From Hepsetus odoe (taxonomy: Eukaryota > Chordata > Actinopteri > Characiformes > Hepsetidae), in NCBI GenBank assembly GCA_017165825.1, contig CM029381.1, positions 3,086,834 through 3,150,833 on the forward strand: a stretch of 64,000 nucleotides of DNA. Direction: 5' to 3'. The position numbers and the translations under genes are program-made. Below the pieces are notes generated by a model, which made no database searches, was not told where the DNA came from, and worked only from the letters and a program-made list of their open reading frames with translations. Below, one piece after another: positions 9,226 to 21,009 of the stretch. Position 1 is the stretch's first letter, and each line of letters opens with the position of its first letter.

Positions 9226-11903
9226 ATAATCAATTTTCACTTCCAGTTATTTCACTTTTGAAAGCCTGATCATTGGTGGGATTCACTCAGCCTTGATATA
9301 TTCAGTTGAAAAGTTCAACAATCAAACTCTTCCAACCAGAACTTTACAATGAAACATGACATTTTAATAACTATAAAATAAATAACATACTTGTTTTTTT
9401 AGTTTCCAGAGATAATTAGATCTTATCTGATGGCCTGGAAAGCCCTGAAGGTTCTAGACAATGTTTTGTTTTTCTGAGGTTTGTGAACAAGTTGGATTGT
9501 GCCTGTCCAACCAGTTGTGCCACATTTGAAAAAGGCTAAAAAACACTCATAGCTTAAGGATCAAAACCTGACAGTGAGCCAGCATCTGTGTCTATGGCAT
9601 CTAAAGAAAGGGAAGATGATGTTATTCCATTTCAATAGCAAAACATTCACAATCAATTGAAAAATTTAGCTTTACAGACAACAGCAAATATGTTTTTTCT
9701 TTCTGGAATCTTGAATCTTCTATTTCTGATGGGAATACTAAATGTGGGGGTCTCGTCAATACACCAGAAATGGCTGGTTTAGGAAGATAATGGTAAAAGT
9801 GATAAGTTTGTGATTTTTAGTGGTAATATAAGGGTATCTCTGGTTTCTATTGGTTTTTGACCCCACACTAAAATTTTCTGCAGACAAAATAGAATCCCTT
9901 GGTTAAACCAAAGAGAAAAGCTAATGATTAAAAAACATCCATAAAAGTCTCCATAAACAATGACCCCCACCCACAATATGGATTTGATTGGGTAAAAACT
10001 AAGGGGACCCTTCAGGATGGAATATGTCGTATGTTGGCTTTTAATGGTATAAAAATGGTCTGCTTCACCTCAGATGCTCTGTGGTGATTATGCTTCAGCT
10101 CACATTCTCCTCTTAAGTCCTCCAAGCTTTCGCTTCTCACCTCACTTACTTCAGCGAAGCACGTCTTCCTTCTGCTCCTCACAAAGCTCCACATCGCTAA
10201 TAAGATTACACACGTTCTCCTGAGTCCATCCATCTTTCCGCCTCTCCCTTTCAGAAACTCTCTGGCTTTTCGTCACTTTTCTTTCCATTCCATTCTTCTC
10301 CCTCTGTCTATTAATTACTTTCATTGATGAGGCATGGAGCTCATCTGCATTCTCCATAAAGAGTCGCCGCAAATCAAATTAATTTTGTTCGTCCTCACCC
10401 CACGAACAGCCAGCTCATATTTGATGTCCACATGAGTAGTAAGGCTACTATAGATAACAGATAATGGAAAGGTTGTACACCAAACAGGATGGCGTTAACC
10501 CCAAGCCTAAAGCTTCAACAGATCAAAATGACAGAATAAATGCTAAAGGTGGCTAATACTGTTTTATAAAAGAATAAATCTGCATATATAAACTGTATAT
10601 ATACACTGTGCACATTTTCTTATATATCAAACAAATGTGTATGTATATATTTAACTGTCATTTTATCATGTCAATATGCAACATGTCACAGTTTTGTTAT
10701 ATGATTATATGCTTTATATACATAATATACATTTAAAATGTATACTGAAATACTGCACATATTTAAAATGTGAAATACATATATGTGAATATATTGCAAA
10801 CTTCTAAACCTGACAAATATTTGTGTGGCACCATTAATATTAATGTATTAATAAAAAAAATCAGTACAAATATGCAACAAGGTTGTTTGTAAATTCTGTA
10901 CAAACATGAAACAAATATGTTAAGCTGTTTTAAAATTTTAAAGTTTTTCTTTTTTACAGTAAGACAGATTTTTTTTCTTATTTTATTAATTTCAGTAATT
11001 TGTGTTATGTTAATACACTTAAGTATATATATGTATATGGTGCAGTACATTTAAAGCAAGGTTGTGATCTTTAATTGAACGATTTCTTTAAATCTCTAAA
11101 GTGTAAAACAGTTTTGCTTTAGATCAACCTTGGTCCAGAACTGGGCTTGTATACCCCTCATAGTGGTGACCCACTATGTGTCCAGCGACCAGTGCAACAA
11201 CCTTTTTTCTACCTGGCTGATGTTGACGAGAAGCAGATTCATGGCAAGTGAGTTAATCTCAGGTAGAGAGTTTGAGTGTTTACACAGTAAAAACCCAGAT
11301 GTCATTCCTACAAAGCAGGCTGCATCTGGACTCCTTGAATAATTCAATGTTTTGATGTTTTTGGGTCTCAAGCATCTCCAGGATGGGAGCCAATGCGAGT
11401 GTAACTTTGACCGGCTGAATGTGGAAGGTCAAGAACATTAAAGCGCTTTAACTGAACTCGCTGAGGTCTGGCGTCCAGGCTTGGGGATGGAAACGGTCCA
11501 ACTGCTGTTTCACCCCAATTTGAGCATTATTCAACTGTTCTCAGAATAGTGTTATAATATATACATTCGTTATAGACCTTTTATTGCATTGTGATGTCAC
11601 AAAAACATTTATATTTATCCACCTCTAAAGCAGCAAGAGGTTTTAAGGATTGTTTCAGCTTTTTGAATGTGGCGATGGGCAGTCATCCAATCAGGGTGGA
11701 GTTCATTTGCATAAAAATGCAGTAAAGGGGCCCTTTAAGTTACATTTACATTTACAAAACTGAGCGACTTACATCAGAGCTTTATCTCCACATCTCATCT
11801 TCTAGTAACACTTGCTTTATATACTTTATTTTCTGGGCCTCTAAGAACAAAAGAAGAGCAGCAGGTGTGATGCTTCAGTTTGTTATTAGAACGCTAATCG
11901 TCG
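9226..11903. other. Intergenic DNA, AT-rich centre
   Basis: No gene recognised. About 10540-11060 is strongly AT-rich with many TATATA and CATATTTAAAATG-like words. A TTGTGATGTCACAAA palindrome lies at about 11590-11604 in a decayed repeat-like context that ends near GGGGCCCTTTAA (about 11727). Confidence 0.5.
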
Positions 11904-11906
11904 TGT

Positions 11907-11955
<49 letters not shown>
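11904..11955. repeat. (TG)n microsatellite
   Basis: A near-perfect TG dinucleotide run of about 50 bp. Confidence 0.96.
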
Positions 11956-11956
<1 letters not shown>

Positions 11957-12065
11957 ATCTGAGGGATGATCTTTGGTGCTTTGGCCTGTTTACACTAAGA
12001 AGGCCAAGCCTGGCCAGACAGAGCCTCTCCGTTTATATCACGCATCCAGAGACAGACAGACAAAC

Positions 12066-12075
12066 AGAGAGAGTG

Positions 12076-12131
<56 letters not shown>
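12066..12131. repeat. (GA)n microsatellite
   Basis: A GA dinucleotide run of about 65 bp with a small interruption near its start. The open frame on the opposite strand reads as a LSLSLS repeat and is not a gene. Confidence 0.96.
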
Positions 12132-12134
<3 letters not shown>

Positions 12135-12205
12135 ATGTCTCTATAACCGTCAAAGACTGAAATATAAAGTGAAAATGAAATTAAATTCCTAGTGCTGGCT
12201 GTTAA

Positions 12206-12238
<33 letters not shown>

Positions 12239-12239
12239 C

Positions 12240-12272
<33 letters not shown>
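12206..12272. repeat. (CA)n microsatellite
   Basis: A CA run with a few CGCA interruptions, about 75 bp after the GA array. Confidence 0.96.
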
Positions 12273-12334
12273 GTGAGCGATGAATTCATCCCCTGCATGT
12301 AATCCAAAAACATCTGTGTGAACACACACACAGC

Positions 12335-12408
12335 AGTGCAGTGATGGGGATGGTACCTCATGGTACCTCAGAACCCGAGCTCATGATCTGATCATAGGGC
12401 CTAGTCCA
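12335..12408 (-). mobile_element. SINE-A fragment (core/head)
   Basis: Minus-strand matches to the SINE-A core (GGTACC..CCATCACTG) and head (GGACTAGGCCCTATGATC). It lacks a tail. A separate tail-like piece GTGAAAGTGAAGTGAAAGTG lies at about 12518-12540. Confidence 0.6.
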
Positions 12409-12559
12409 TTTTAATTTATGTACATTTTATTCATAACTGACTTATTTTGCAGTAACTTCCTGAACCCTGGGCTTTGTTAGACTCTAAACAGCCTGTATTG
12501 TTCAGTCAGTGCTATAAAGTGAAAGTGAAGTGAAAGTGACTGCACACAGTTCAACTTGA

Positions 12560-13040
12560 ATTAAGTAAAATTATCTTCTATAACTTCTATAATTATATGA
12601 TATCTAATAGAAATTATTGGGTATCTACAAGAAAATGTTTATAAATAAAACTACTATAAAATATTTTCCACTATAAAGGATTTGGCAATGACTACAAAGT
12701 GTTTAGTTACTACTGTAAACTATTATAAACTATTCAGAACCTACTGGAATATTTAGTAACTACTGTACATCATTTAGTAAACAGTATAAATGATTTAAGA
12801 CCTGCTGTCCATTTTCAGTATCGACCATACATTATTGGGTTTGTGCTAAAAATAAGTCAATGACAACTTTCATTTATCCATTTTTCCTTTTTTTGTGCAT
12901 CTACACAAATTATTCAGTAACTACTAAAAATGATTCAGTTAATACCTTTCAATATTCGGTATCAATGACTTTCACTGATCATTTAACAACTAGCAATTAT
13001 TTATCATCTACTGTAAATTATTCAGGAACTAATATGAAAC
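12560..13040. repeat. Degenerate AT-rich minisatellite (TTCAGTAACTACTGTAAA-like)
   Basis: Words such as TATTCAGTAACTACT, TTTAGTAACTACTGTA, TTTAGTTACTACTGTAAA and TCATCTACTGTAAATTATTC recur every roughly 20-30 bp with much divergence. This suggests an old tandem array. Copy borders cannot be set reliably by eye. Confidence 0.6.
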
Positions 13041-13179
13041 GGATGAATGTGTTTTGCACTAGAAGTAAAGGGTAAAGGTGGTGAAGAGGTCGACAGAGGG
13101 ATGTAGTTAAACTGATATGAATCAATTGGTAACTCTGTAACTTTGAGTCTAGTTAAAAACGATCTGAGATGGAGAGAGA

Positions 13180-13640
13180 CCAAAAGGCAGAGAGACCCCC
13201 GTCCTCAGGCAGGCTGCGCTGCCTCTGCTCATGCAGGGATTCCTCCTCTGGTTTAAATATGTTGGCTATTTTTAACTCTGCGCGTAAGAGGCCCCGACGC
13301 CGCCCACCAGAGTTCCCCTTCAGCCAGCAGGGGAAATGGACAGGAGCCACATTTCCTGGTCACATGACGCGACTGCCCAGTCATAGCCAGTGGGAAGGCG
13401 GGGGGGGTGCAGGCTTGGTGCCCAGGCCTCCATGCCTCACTCCAGCCCTGCGTGTAGATTTAACCCCCTCCACGATGAGTGCAGCACGGGGCTGGGACGT
13501 CCTGCAAGCAGGGACAACAGAGAGAAAGCCAGGGCAGGGGGTGGGGGGTTAGGCACTGGGACGAGGTGACGTCACAGGACCCGCCAGGATTAGAAACCTC
13601 TAAAAAGCCGGAGAGAGTGTAAGAGCTGCCAGTCTCGTAC
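13180..13640. promoter_or_regulatory. Candidate promoter/enhancer block (MEF2, E-box, CRE, TATA-like)
   Basis: A GC-richer, non-repetitive block in an AT-rich setting. Visible sites are CTATTTTTAA at 13266-13275 (fits the MEF2 consensus), CCAGCAGGGG at about 13324-13333 (CTCF-core-like), GTCACATGAC at 13359-13368 (a palindromic-type E-box of the USF/MITF kind), TGACGTCA at 13567-13574 (perfect CRE) and TAAAAAG at 13601-13607, 26 bp after the CRE, as a TATA-like element. This would suit transcription to the right, but no exon is recognised downstream. Function is inference. Confidence 0.4.
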
Positions 13641-13904
13641 ACACACACCGGCAACTGGGGTAGTGTGTGAATACAAATAGACGTAATGGGGGAAAACCAT
13701 TTGGTGAGCTCACCTTGGCTGATGCCGGTGCGCAAAGAAAGAAAGCCTCAATATCTCCCTGTGCAGTTATTTTGTGATTTATGTGACTTTTTAATGGGAG
13801 CGTATTAGTGTGGGGTACAGCATGGTGTTCAGTGCTCAGTAAAGTGTAAAAAAAAAGATTTTTCAAAATGATAACCTTTACAATCATTTTCCCCACTTAG
13901 CCTA
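13641..13904. other. Unique-looking DNA after the candidate regulatory block
   Basis: No recognisable exon or splice-bounded reading frame seen. Confidence 0.4.
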
Positions 13905-14600
13905 CACTCATTTCCATGGCGACTCTACACCTGTTTCCATGGCTACTCTTTGCAATGTGCATGTTCACTCATTTCCATGACTACACTACATTATTTCCAT
14001 CATTACTCTACTCTCATTTCCATAACAATGCTACAATAATTTCATTATTACTCTACACCCATTTCTATGGCTGTACTAAGCCCATTTCCATCATTACTCA
14101 TTTCCATGACAATGCTACATTATTTCCATCATTACTCTACAATACTTTCAGCACTAAACTAAACTATTTCCATCATTACTCTACAATACTTTCAGCACTA
14201 AACTAAACTATTTCCATCATTACTCTACACCCATTTCTATGGCTACACAATATTTATTTCCATAGTTATACTTCACCTAAAATGGCTATGTCACATCATA
14301 TCTTTCAATACTCTCCCATTTCCTTGGCTTCAATAAGCCATCTCCATAATTGCTCTGCACCATTCTTTCCATCATTGCTCTTCAACTACTTCCATGGCTA
14401 CACTACTCCCATTTACATGGTTACTCAACATTATTTTCCTTCGCCATGCTACATCATTTCTATCATTGCTCTACACCCAGTTTCATTGGTGACACTGCTC
14501 CCAGTTTCATGACTAGGCTAAATTCGTATGCCATGTTTTTACTACAGCCTTACCTACGGCTACCCTATCCATAGTTTCCATGGCTATGTGACACCTGTTC
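13905..14600. repeat. 22-23 bp minisatellite (CATTTCCATGGCTACTCTAC-like)
   Basis: Degenerate tandem array of a unit like CATTTCCATGGCTACTCTAC. Two consecutive units are exactly duplicated as a 44-bp block starting at about 14140 and 14184 (ACAATACTTTCAGCACTAAA plus ACTATTTCCATCATTACTCT), showing recent higher-order amplification. Units become irregular after about 14280. Open frames across it are artefacts. Confidence 0.9.
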
Positions 14601-15672
14601 CATATAAATGAATGTGTCTTTTTCCATGTAATTCTCTGTGCCACATGTATTACAATGTCAAATACTGATGCTGCTTCTTACTAATTCACCTAGTTTACAG
14701 TTTTACTATGAAAATCAAATACTATGAAATAAAACCGTTTTATTATTATTTATTTATTTATTTTTTTACAGTAAATGGACACTTTTCAAGGATCTTCTAC
14801 AACCTTCACAGTCAAACTCTAAATTCAAAGTCAAAATTATTAAACACTAGGTGACCAGGAACTCTGCAGTAAGACAAGGTCAATATTTTTGATCGATTCA
14901 TGTCTGAAATCTAAACTTTACAGCAGAAATATAGAATTTTAAGGTTAGATTTTAAGATAAAGAGCTTTGCTATCAGCTTGGATGGTGCATTTTTATATGT
15001 ACAGTGTAACCCACATGTCTAAATAATCACACTATCAAACAGTGTCCACATCTGGACTGTCTGGAAGTCCCTGAGGACCAGTTAGAAAAGCGACACTTTG
15101 ATTGACATTTAAATTCAATAGTTTCTCTTTAAGATGGCATTTTGTAAAAATGGACAGAATTATGTTATTAGGGCTAAAAACAATAGTGAAGCCTGAACTT
15201 TGTGTGTACTCTTTGGATATGTATGAATCCTTTTAGGAGCGTTTGTTGTGTGTGGAGCTGTCTGAATGCTGTTTGTGGCCTTCAAGGCACCAAGCAGTGC
15301 AGCAGGAAGCCCCTTTGTTTTCACTCAGATAAGATGACATTTTTTTCTTGGGTCTTTCTGCAGCTTTCGTTTACTTTATATAACCAGAGGAAGCAGTGCT
15401 GTGCACCTTTTTAAAATACAACACGATAAGATCAGTATGTATCATTTGAGGTGAGGCTAAATTGGTGATATGGCAAACAAGTAAAAATACAATAAAAATA
15501 ATGAGACTAATGCATTTTGGTTCAAAATTGAGTTTTAAATAAAGTTGACAGTTTTTAACTTTTTCTTAATGACTGTTCTATCAAGCTTCACTGTCATGGT
15601 TAGGATTGGGGGAACCTCCATCTTTATTTTTATATGAGGGAGAATGACCAAGTTTAATATCTTGGATTTGTA
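14601..15672. other. AT-rich intergenic DNA
   Basis: No gene or repeat family recognised apart from short A/T tracts (about 14735-14770). Confidence 0.5.
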
Positions 15673-15813
15673 GCCATATCCAGCACCCAGGGAGCAGTGA
15701 TGGGGACGATACCTGCTTCAAGAGTACCTCAAGTCGACCTTCTGGTTCAGGATTCAAATCCGTGACCTTCTCATTCTGGGGTCTAGTCCCTAAAAACACT
15801 CAACAACCACTGC
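15673..15813 (-). mobile_element. SINE-A, head and core only
   Basis: Minus-strand head GGCAGTGGTTG...GGACTAGACCCCAG, B box GGATTTGAATCC, core and CATCACTGCTCCCTGGGTGC. The 3' part with the tail is missing. Confidence 0.82.
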
Positions 15814-15969
15814 CTATTTTACTGGGGTATAAGAATGAGGTGACACAAAGGCCAAATTCCCTTAAGCTCAGCCCTTAATGGTTCAGTAGGTAACATTATT
15901 TCTCAGCAGGGTGCTCACTAATACATTTGACTCAGCATCAGTCTTTTGCCAAACATTCCTTGAGATATA

Positions 15970-16517
15970 CAGTACTGTGCAAAAGTTTTAGGCAGGTGTG
16001 GAAAAAATTCTGTAAATAAAGAATGCTTTCAGAAATATAAATAATGATTGTTTGTTTTGATCAATTTACAAAATGCAAAGTGAGCGAACAATAAAATCTA
16101 AATCAGATCAATATTTGGTGTTACTACCTTTTGCCTTCAAACCAGCATCAATTCTTCTGGCCCCCACAGAGCCCTGATCTCAACATCATCCAGTGTGTCT
16201 GGATTACATGAAGAGACAGAGGGATGTGAGGAAGTCTACATCCACAGAAGATCTGTGGTCAGTTCTCCAAGATGTTTGGAACAACCTACCAGCCAAGTTC
16301 CTTCAAAAACTGTGTGCAAGTGTACATAGAAGAACTGATGCTGTTTTGAAGGCAAAGGGTTGTCACACGAAATATTGATTTGATTTAGATTTCTCTTTTG
16401 TTCATTCACTGCATTTTGTTGATTGATGAAAATAAATGATTAACACTTCCATTTTTGAAAGCATTCTTTGTTTACAGCATTTTTTCCACACCTCCCTAAA
16501 ACTTTTACACAGTACTG
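15970..16517 (+). mobile_element. Non-autonomous Tc1-like DNA transposon, copy 2
   Basis: Starts CAGTACTGTGCAAAAGTTTT and ends ACTTTTACACAGTACTG between TA dinucleotides (TA at 15968-15969 and 16518-16519). It has the same long inverted arms and the same internal junction (CATCAATTCTTCTGGCCCCC) as the copy at 6121-6660, so the two come from one internally deleted master. Confidence 0.95.
16158..16378 (+). pseudogene. Tc1/mariner transposase C-terminal remnant
   Basis: Begins WPPQSPDLNIIQCVW with the same Q at the expected catalytic E and the same frameshift as the remnant at 6301-6520. It continues in another frame as RDVRKSTSTEDLWSVLQDVW ... VLKAKGCHTKY to a stop at 16376-16378. It is non-functional. 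Confidence 0.9.
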
Positions 16518-16668
16518 TAGATGGTGGCCAATCAGAATGGATGGTTTTCGTTAAAGCTACCTAGACAGCATGTTAGTTGTTAGATCGTCAGAATAAAAAT
16601 GCATTTGTTTACTAATTTAACCTGATTCGCCTCTAGTCTCAAATGAGCCGATGTAGGGTTACATATTA

Positions 16669-16854
16669 GGGGTGGCGGTGGTCTAGTGGTAGTGGTAGGG
16701 GTCCCAGGTTCGAATCCCACCTCTACCACCACTGGGTCCCTGAGCAAGACCATTAACCCTGAGTTGCTTCAGGGGGACTGTCCCGTAATTAGGAAGTCAT
16801 GGAACATGGAAGTCGCTCTGGATAAGAGTGTCTGCTAAATGACATAAATGTAAA
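16669..16854 (+). mobile_element. SINE-B with internal head deletion
   Basis: GGGGTGGCGGTGGTCTAGTG, B box GGTTCGAATCCC, core CTGGGTCCCTGAGCAAGACC, and tail CGCTCTGGATAAGAGTGTCT then GCTAAATGACATAAATGTAAA. About 30 bp between the A and B boxes seen in the next copy are missing. Confidence 0.93.
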
Positions 16855-16864
16855 CTGGGATTTG

Positions 16865-17095
16865 AGGGGTGTTGGTGGTCTAGTGGTAGGATACTTGCCT
16901 ATGGACCTATGGCTCAAGAGGTCCCAGGTTCGAATCCCACCTAGCCATCTAGCACTACCACCACTGGGTCCCTGAGCAAGACCCTTAACCCTGAATTGCT
17001 CCAGGGTGACTGTCCCTGTAATTAGGACATGTAAGTCGCTCTGGATAAGAGCGTCTGCTAAATGCCGTAAATGTAAATGTAAACGTAAATGTAAA
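16865..17095 (+). mobile_element. SINE-B, full length
   Basis: Best SINE-B copy: GTTGGTGGTCTAGTGGTAGG (A box), B box GGTTCGAATCCC, CTGGGTCCCTGAGCAAGACC, tail CGCTCTGGATAAGAGCGTCT then GCTAAATGCC, and a GTAAATGTAAA-type terminal repeat. It lies 10 bp after another SINE-B in the same orientation. Confidence 0.95.
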
Positions 17096-20000
17096 TTAGC
17101 TCTAGAAATGCAACATACAAAATACGTTAGCAGCTTCAGATGTCCAAGAATCATGATGTGCAATGGCATCAGCTTAGTGTTAAAATACCAGTAGAATCCC
17201 AAATGAAACTGGCCTCATTGCTGGGATGTTTATTTGTTTATCATGTTTTATTATGATATTATGACTGCCTGAATTAATTACTACGTAGTCAAAGCTGACA
17301 ACTATCAGCAGCTTTTTTTTTGTGGCACCCACTCTTCAAGTGGAGATGATGTAAACCATAAAGACCTGTTGTTTTCCATTGAAAAGCACAAAAAAAGACA
17401 TGTATATAAGAATTGTTATTTGGGGAAGTTGAACAGACACTGCTGTGTCAGAGCCTATAAACTGACCTCTTTCTATGTCTTTGGCAAACATTTCACTTGC
17501 TCACAGCAACACGTCATGAGAGGACAGCTGGGTTTCGGTCGACACTGGCCGTTTGACCTGAGCACAGTGGAGTGGAGTGGGTGGAAGAGATCGGGGTGGG
17601 TTTGCTGCATTTCTGTGGTTTTGGGTGAAAGAAGGCACCATTTCCTCTCTACCTTACTGGAAAGCTCACAGCTGCTGGAGTTAAATTACACAGGACAGGT
17701 TTCAATGGAGCCTCTATGTGCTCTTCAGAAATGAATAAGCCTCATTCTACTTGTCAAATCATTTCCATATCAATGAAAAATTTAATTTGTGTACATTGTA
17801 TTTGTGTAAACAATACCATCAGAATATGGAACCTGGTTTTAAAACAAATCAGAAAATTAATTTGCTGAGAAAAAATTTTCCAATTTGAGACAACTTCAAA
17901 TAATGAGATAACAACAAATTTTCAATTAGTTTGAAACGAGATGAGCATTTGAAACCATTTTTCATGATCCAGTTTAAATTTTAACACAAATATTACATTT
18001 TCTAAAGAAAATAACTAATTTTACATCCAAAATTGTCACATTTCATCCACTCACTCGGTCCCCCCTTTATAAATCTTGGGAAGTTGAGAGCTCCATTGAG
18101 AAACACGATGTTCCATCAAATCTTTTCAAAAGTCCCCTAAAACAATGCCATTTTGGGGCTCAACACACTTTGAGGAGAACATTAACTACTAATCCTATAA
18201 TGTCAGGTAACAGACACCCACATGTGCTAATATACGCTGAGTAAAGGGGGGGGGGCATTTTTTTGGGACCTTTTCTGTTTTAAAATTTGAGCTAAATGTT
18301 TTTTGGGCTCCAATGGGTACCAGTTAGACAGACGGCATTCCTTTCAACTGTCACTCACGTGAGGCACTGCTGGAGGAAAAGCTCTGTTTGTAAATTGTGT
18401 CACATTTCAAAAATATTTCTTGCTTCTAGGAATAGGTGAGAGGTAGTCGCTTTTGGTTTGGTACAAAACTGCAGCGAAAATATGGGAACTCACAGTGGGA
18501 CATATCGTCAACCCGCCACAATGACGATCAACTCCATTGTGATCTGGAACTGGTGTTTGGTCAGGAAAGAAGATGGTTGTGTTCTCGGGAAGCTTCTAGA
18601 GTACTTCTACAGTGCAATTTCTTGCTGCCACACCACTTTATAGCTTATTATAATAAAGTTAACTGGACTTGAACTTCATTTTGATGCCTTAATGCTGCAC
18701 CCACTGCTCCCTGCCACTGGCTTTGTTGGAATGGTTACTTTGATGCTCTCTCCCCTCCCAATGTGAACATACAGTTCGGCCATCAATGTAAAGCGTTGAG
18801 AACAGGATTAAAAAAGCCCCTGAGCTTTGGGTTCTGGAGTGCTGGGGCTCCATCAAAAACCCTTGGCTTTGAATTGGAGTCCTGTTTGAGATCCAGAGTA
18901 AATCATTCAACATCAGTACCTGAACTCATTAACTCTCTCTTGTCTCTCAGATCTTCACAGCAGGGTTCCAAAATGTAGTGTCTCCCAAAAAGAGTAGAAG
19001 CTGAAAGCGAAGTAGGGGTCTATTCTTATCCTTGATTTCCAAAGAAAAAAAAAACAACCACCTGAAAGTGGCAAGGTGTTAATAATCTCTTGCTTGATTT
19101 CTGACACTATCCTTTATAAAAATGGACAGAAACATGATTTCGCCCTGTTTTTAGCCGTCCCGCTGTCCATTATTCTACATATCAGTTTATGCAAGGGGAA
19201 CGTTTTTGACCTTTTGTCAAACCATGGCTTTAATGAAGGCCTAAATGAGTGTTCAGACAGGCTGAGTTCCAAATCTCTGAGACACAGCATGATGAAACAG
19301 CTTGAGAACTGCTGCAACTTTCAGAGGAATGGAGAAGTGATGGGGCTGGTTGGAAATGAACGCGGGATGTGAGCTCTTAACATAAAACCTTTCGCTGTTT
19401 CTTTCCCTCCTTTACTCTCTCACGCACACACACTGGGATTCCCCAAACACTACGTTGGCAGGGTCTGGCCCTGGGCCGCCTTACCGCGTCTGCATAACGT
19501 CTACGGTGAGGATTTAAAATGAAATAAGGCTGGAGAAACAAGGCTTTGCTTTGGCGCACTCTTGGTTAGCTACACATCTTTATTGCGCAATGTGACACTT
19601 TTTCCAGTTTTGTGGATGACTAAGTGACCTCTGTCATATTTTGATGAAAAACTAACTTTCTCTCTCTGCTCAGACTGTCTTGTTTCATGACCTTGTATTT
19701 CCATACCGATCTTTACTGATATAGCTAATGTCTGCAACTGCTTTTATTGTCATTAATTTGTGAGAATGAATAAATATGAATAAGATTTTACATAAACAGA
19801 AAGTACCTAAATAAACTCATGGAGACACTTGGAAATTCAAAATTAAAAAATGAAATCCTGTATGTTGCAGTTTTACTGAGACACACCTAGATATACCTAG
19901 ACATATTTAGAACTTTCAGAACACAGTTCCTCCCACGAAATTGGTTTCAGACAGAGTGATTCCACTGATTTCCTACTTATTATGGTATATCTAAACATTT

Positions 20001-20399
20001 TCAAGGTCTTCTGTCCAGCTCCTGAAGGCCTAAACAACGGGAGAGCTTGTTAATAAAAATGAACTTAAAAAGATGGATTTCTTAGTTCTAATGCAACATT
20101 AATAACTTTTTCAAAAGCCCCTGAAGCCCTCGATGGTTTCCCATTGGCGTTTTCCAGTGCAAATTAAACCTTTCCTTCAGTGTTAAAAGTGTACTCTAGA
20201 CTTGTTTTCCTCACTCTAATAAAAACAAAGGCACTTTGTGCTTGGTTGTTGGGGAAAAAAGCCAGATTCGTCATGAAGAAATGGCCCGCACTAGGCTTGG
20301 ACATTGCAGCAGTGGCCTATGTGAGTCTTCAGCCTTGTCTTTACTACGTCAGCCTGGTTTCTACAGAGACAAATGGAGACTTTAAGGGGTTTAGCCCCC
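17096..20399. other. Long unique-looking intergenic stretch
   Basis: No mobile element or gene recognised. A 121-codon open frame at 17369-17734 (+) and a 98-codon one at 19076-19372 (+) have no recognisable domain and no promoter or splice context I can support. There is a G10 run at about 18246-18255. The segment around 19430-19540 is GC-richer and complex (CCGCGTCTGCATAACGTCTA) and might be constrained. Confidence 0.45.
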
Positions 20400-20880
20400 T
20401 AAATGCTTGATTGAGCTCAAGTTCCTGAAAATCTAACCTTTTGGCAGCAATTACAGCAATCACTAATGTTCCAAAGTGCTCTGGCATCTTGGCAAGGGCC
20501 GTGGAGACAATAGGCCATCTCTCCAGCCTCGCACAGCCGTGATTAGCAATTAGCAGTCTCTGTCTGAAATCGCAAAGCCGTTCCGTTACGCTTGATTGAA
20601 AACAACTGTAGGACGCTGACGGCACGTTGCCCGTGAACCCGTTGTTGTTTTTTCTCTTGAGTCCCATGAGCACTTATTATGAGCGGCCCTCCATGTCCCC
20701 CGCTGCCCTGAGCCTGTCTCGGCTATAATGGAGCGCAAGGAAGGCGTTTCGCTAAGCAGCCGCACACAGATAGAGTTTGGCATGGTAATTCGCAGGAATT
20801 CTGCTCGTAATTACTGTCAGGCTTTGGGAGCTGGCGTTCCCGCAAAGGTGTGGGCTTCGCTTTCTGCCCCCAGGGACGAA
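20400..20880. promoter_or_regulatory. Candidate conserved non-coding element (enhancer-like)
   Basis: Complex, non-repetitive sequence with no sustained reading frame and many homeodomain-type cores: GATTAGCAATTAGCAG (about 20540-20556), GGTAATTCGC (about 20783) and CGTAATTACTGTC (about 20806-20818). Also present are TTGATTG and GCCAT-type words. Its look differs from the decayed repeats around it. Conservation cannot be tested here, so this is a candidate only. Confidence 0.35.
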
Positions 20881-21009
20881 CGCAGAAATGTGTGACCTTT
20901 TCCAGAGTTATTCACTCTGAGGCTCTGGCTTTGGGGAGCTGGAATGAAGCCTGAGGACTGCAGAGAGACCAGAGCTACAATAGACTGAGAAGGGAGAGTG
21001 TGGTCCACA

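Noticed and set aside
13916..14574. Overlapping 74-96-codon frames on the plus strand
   Set aside because: They lie inside the CATTTCCATGGC minisatellite and have no independent support.
16669..17095. tRNA genes, suggested by A- and B-box motifs here and at the other SINE heads
   Set aside because: The boxes belong to SINE heads with fixed non-tRNA downstream parts. No acceptor stem or complete cloverleaf is evident.
17369..17734. 121-codon open frame (+)
   Set aside because: No recognisable domain, no splice or promoter context, ordinary codon make-up. It may be chance in a 64-kb window.
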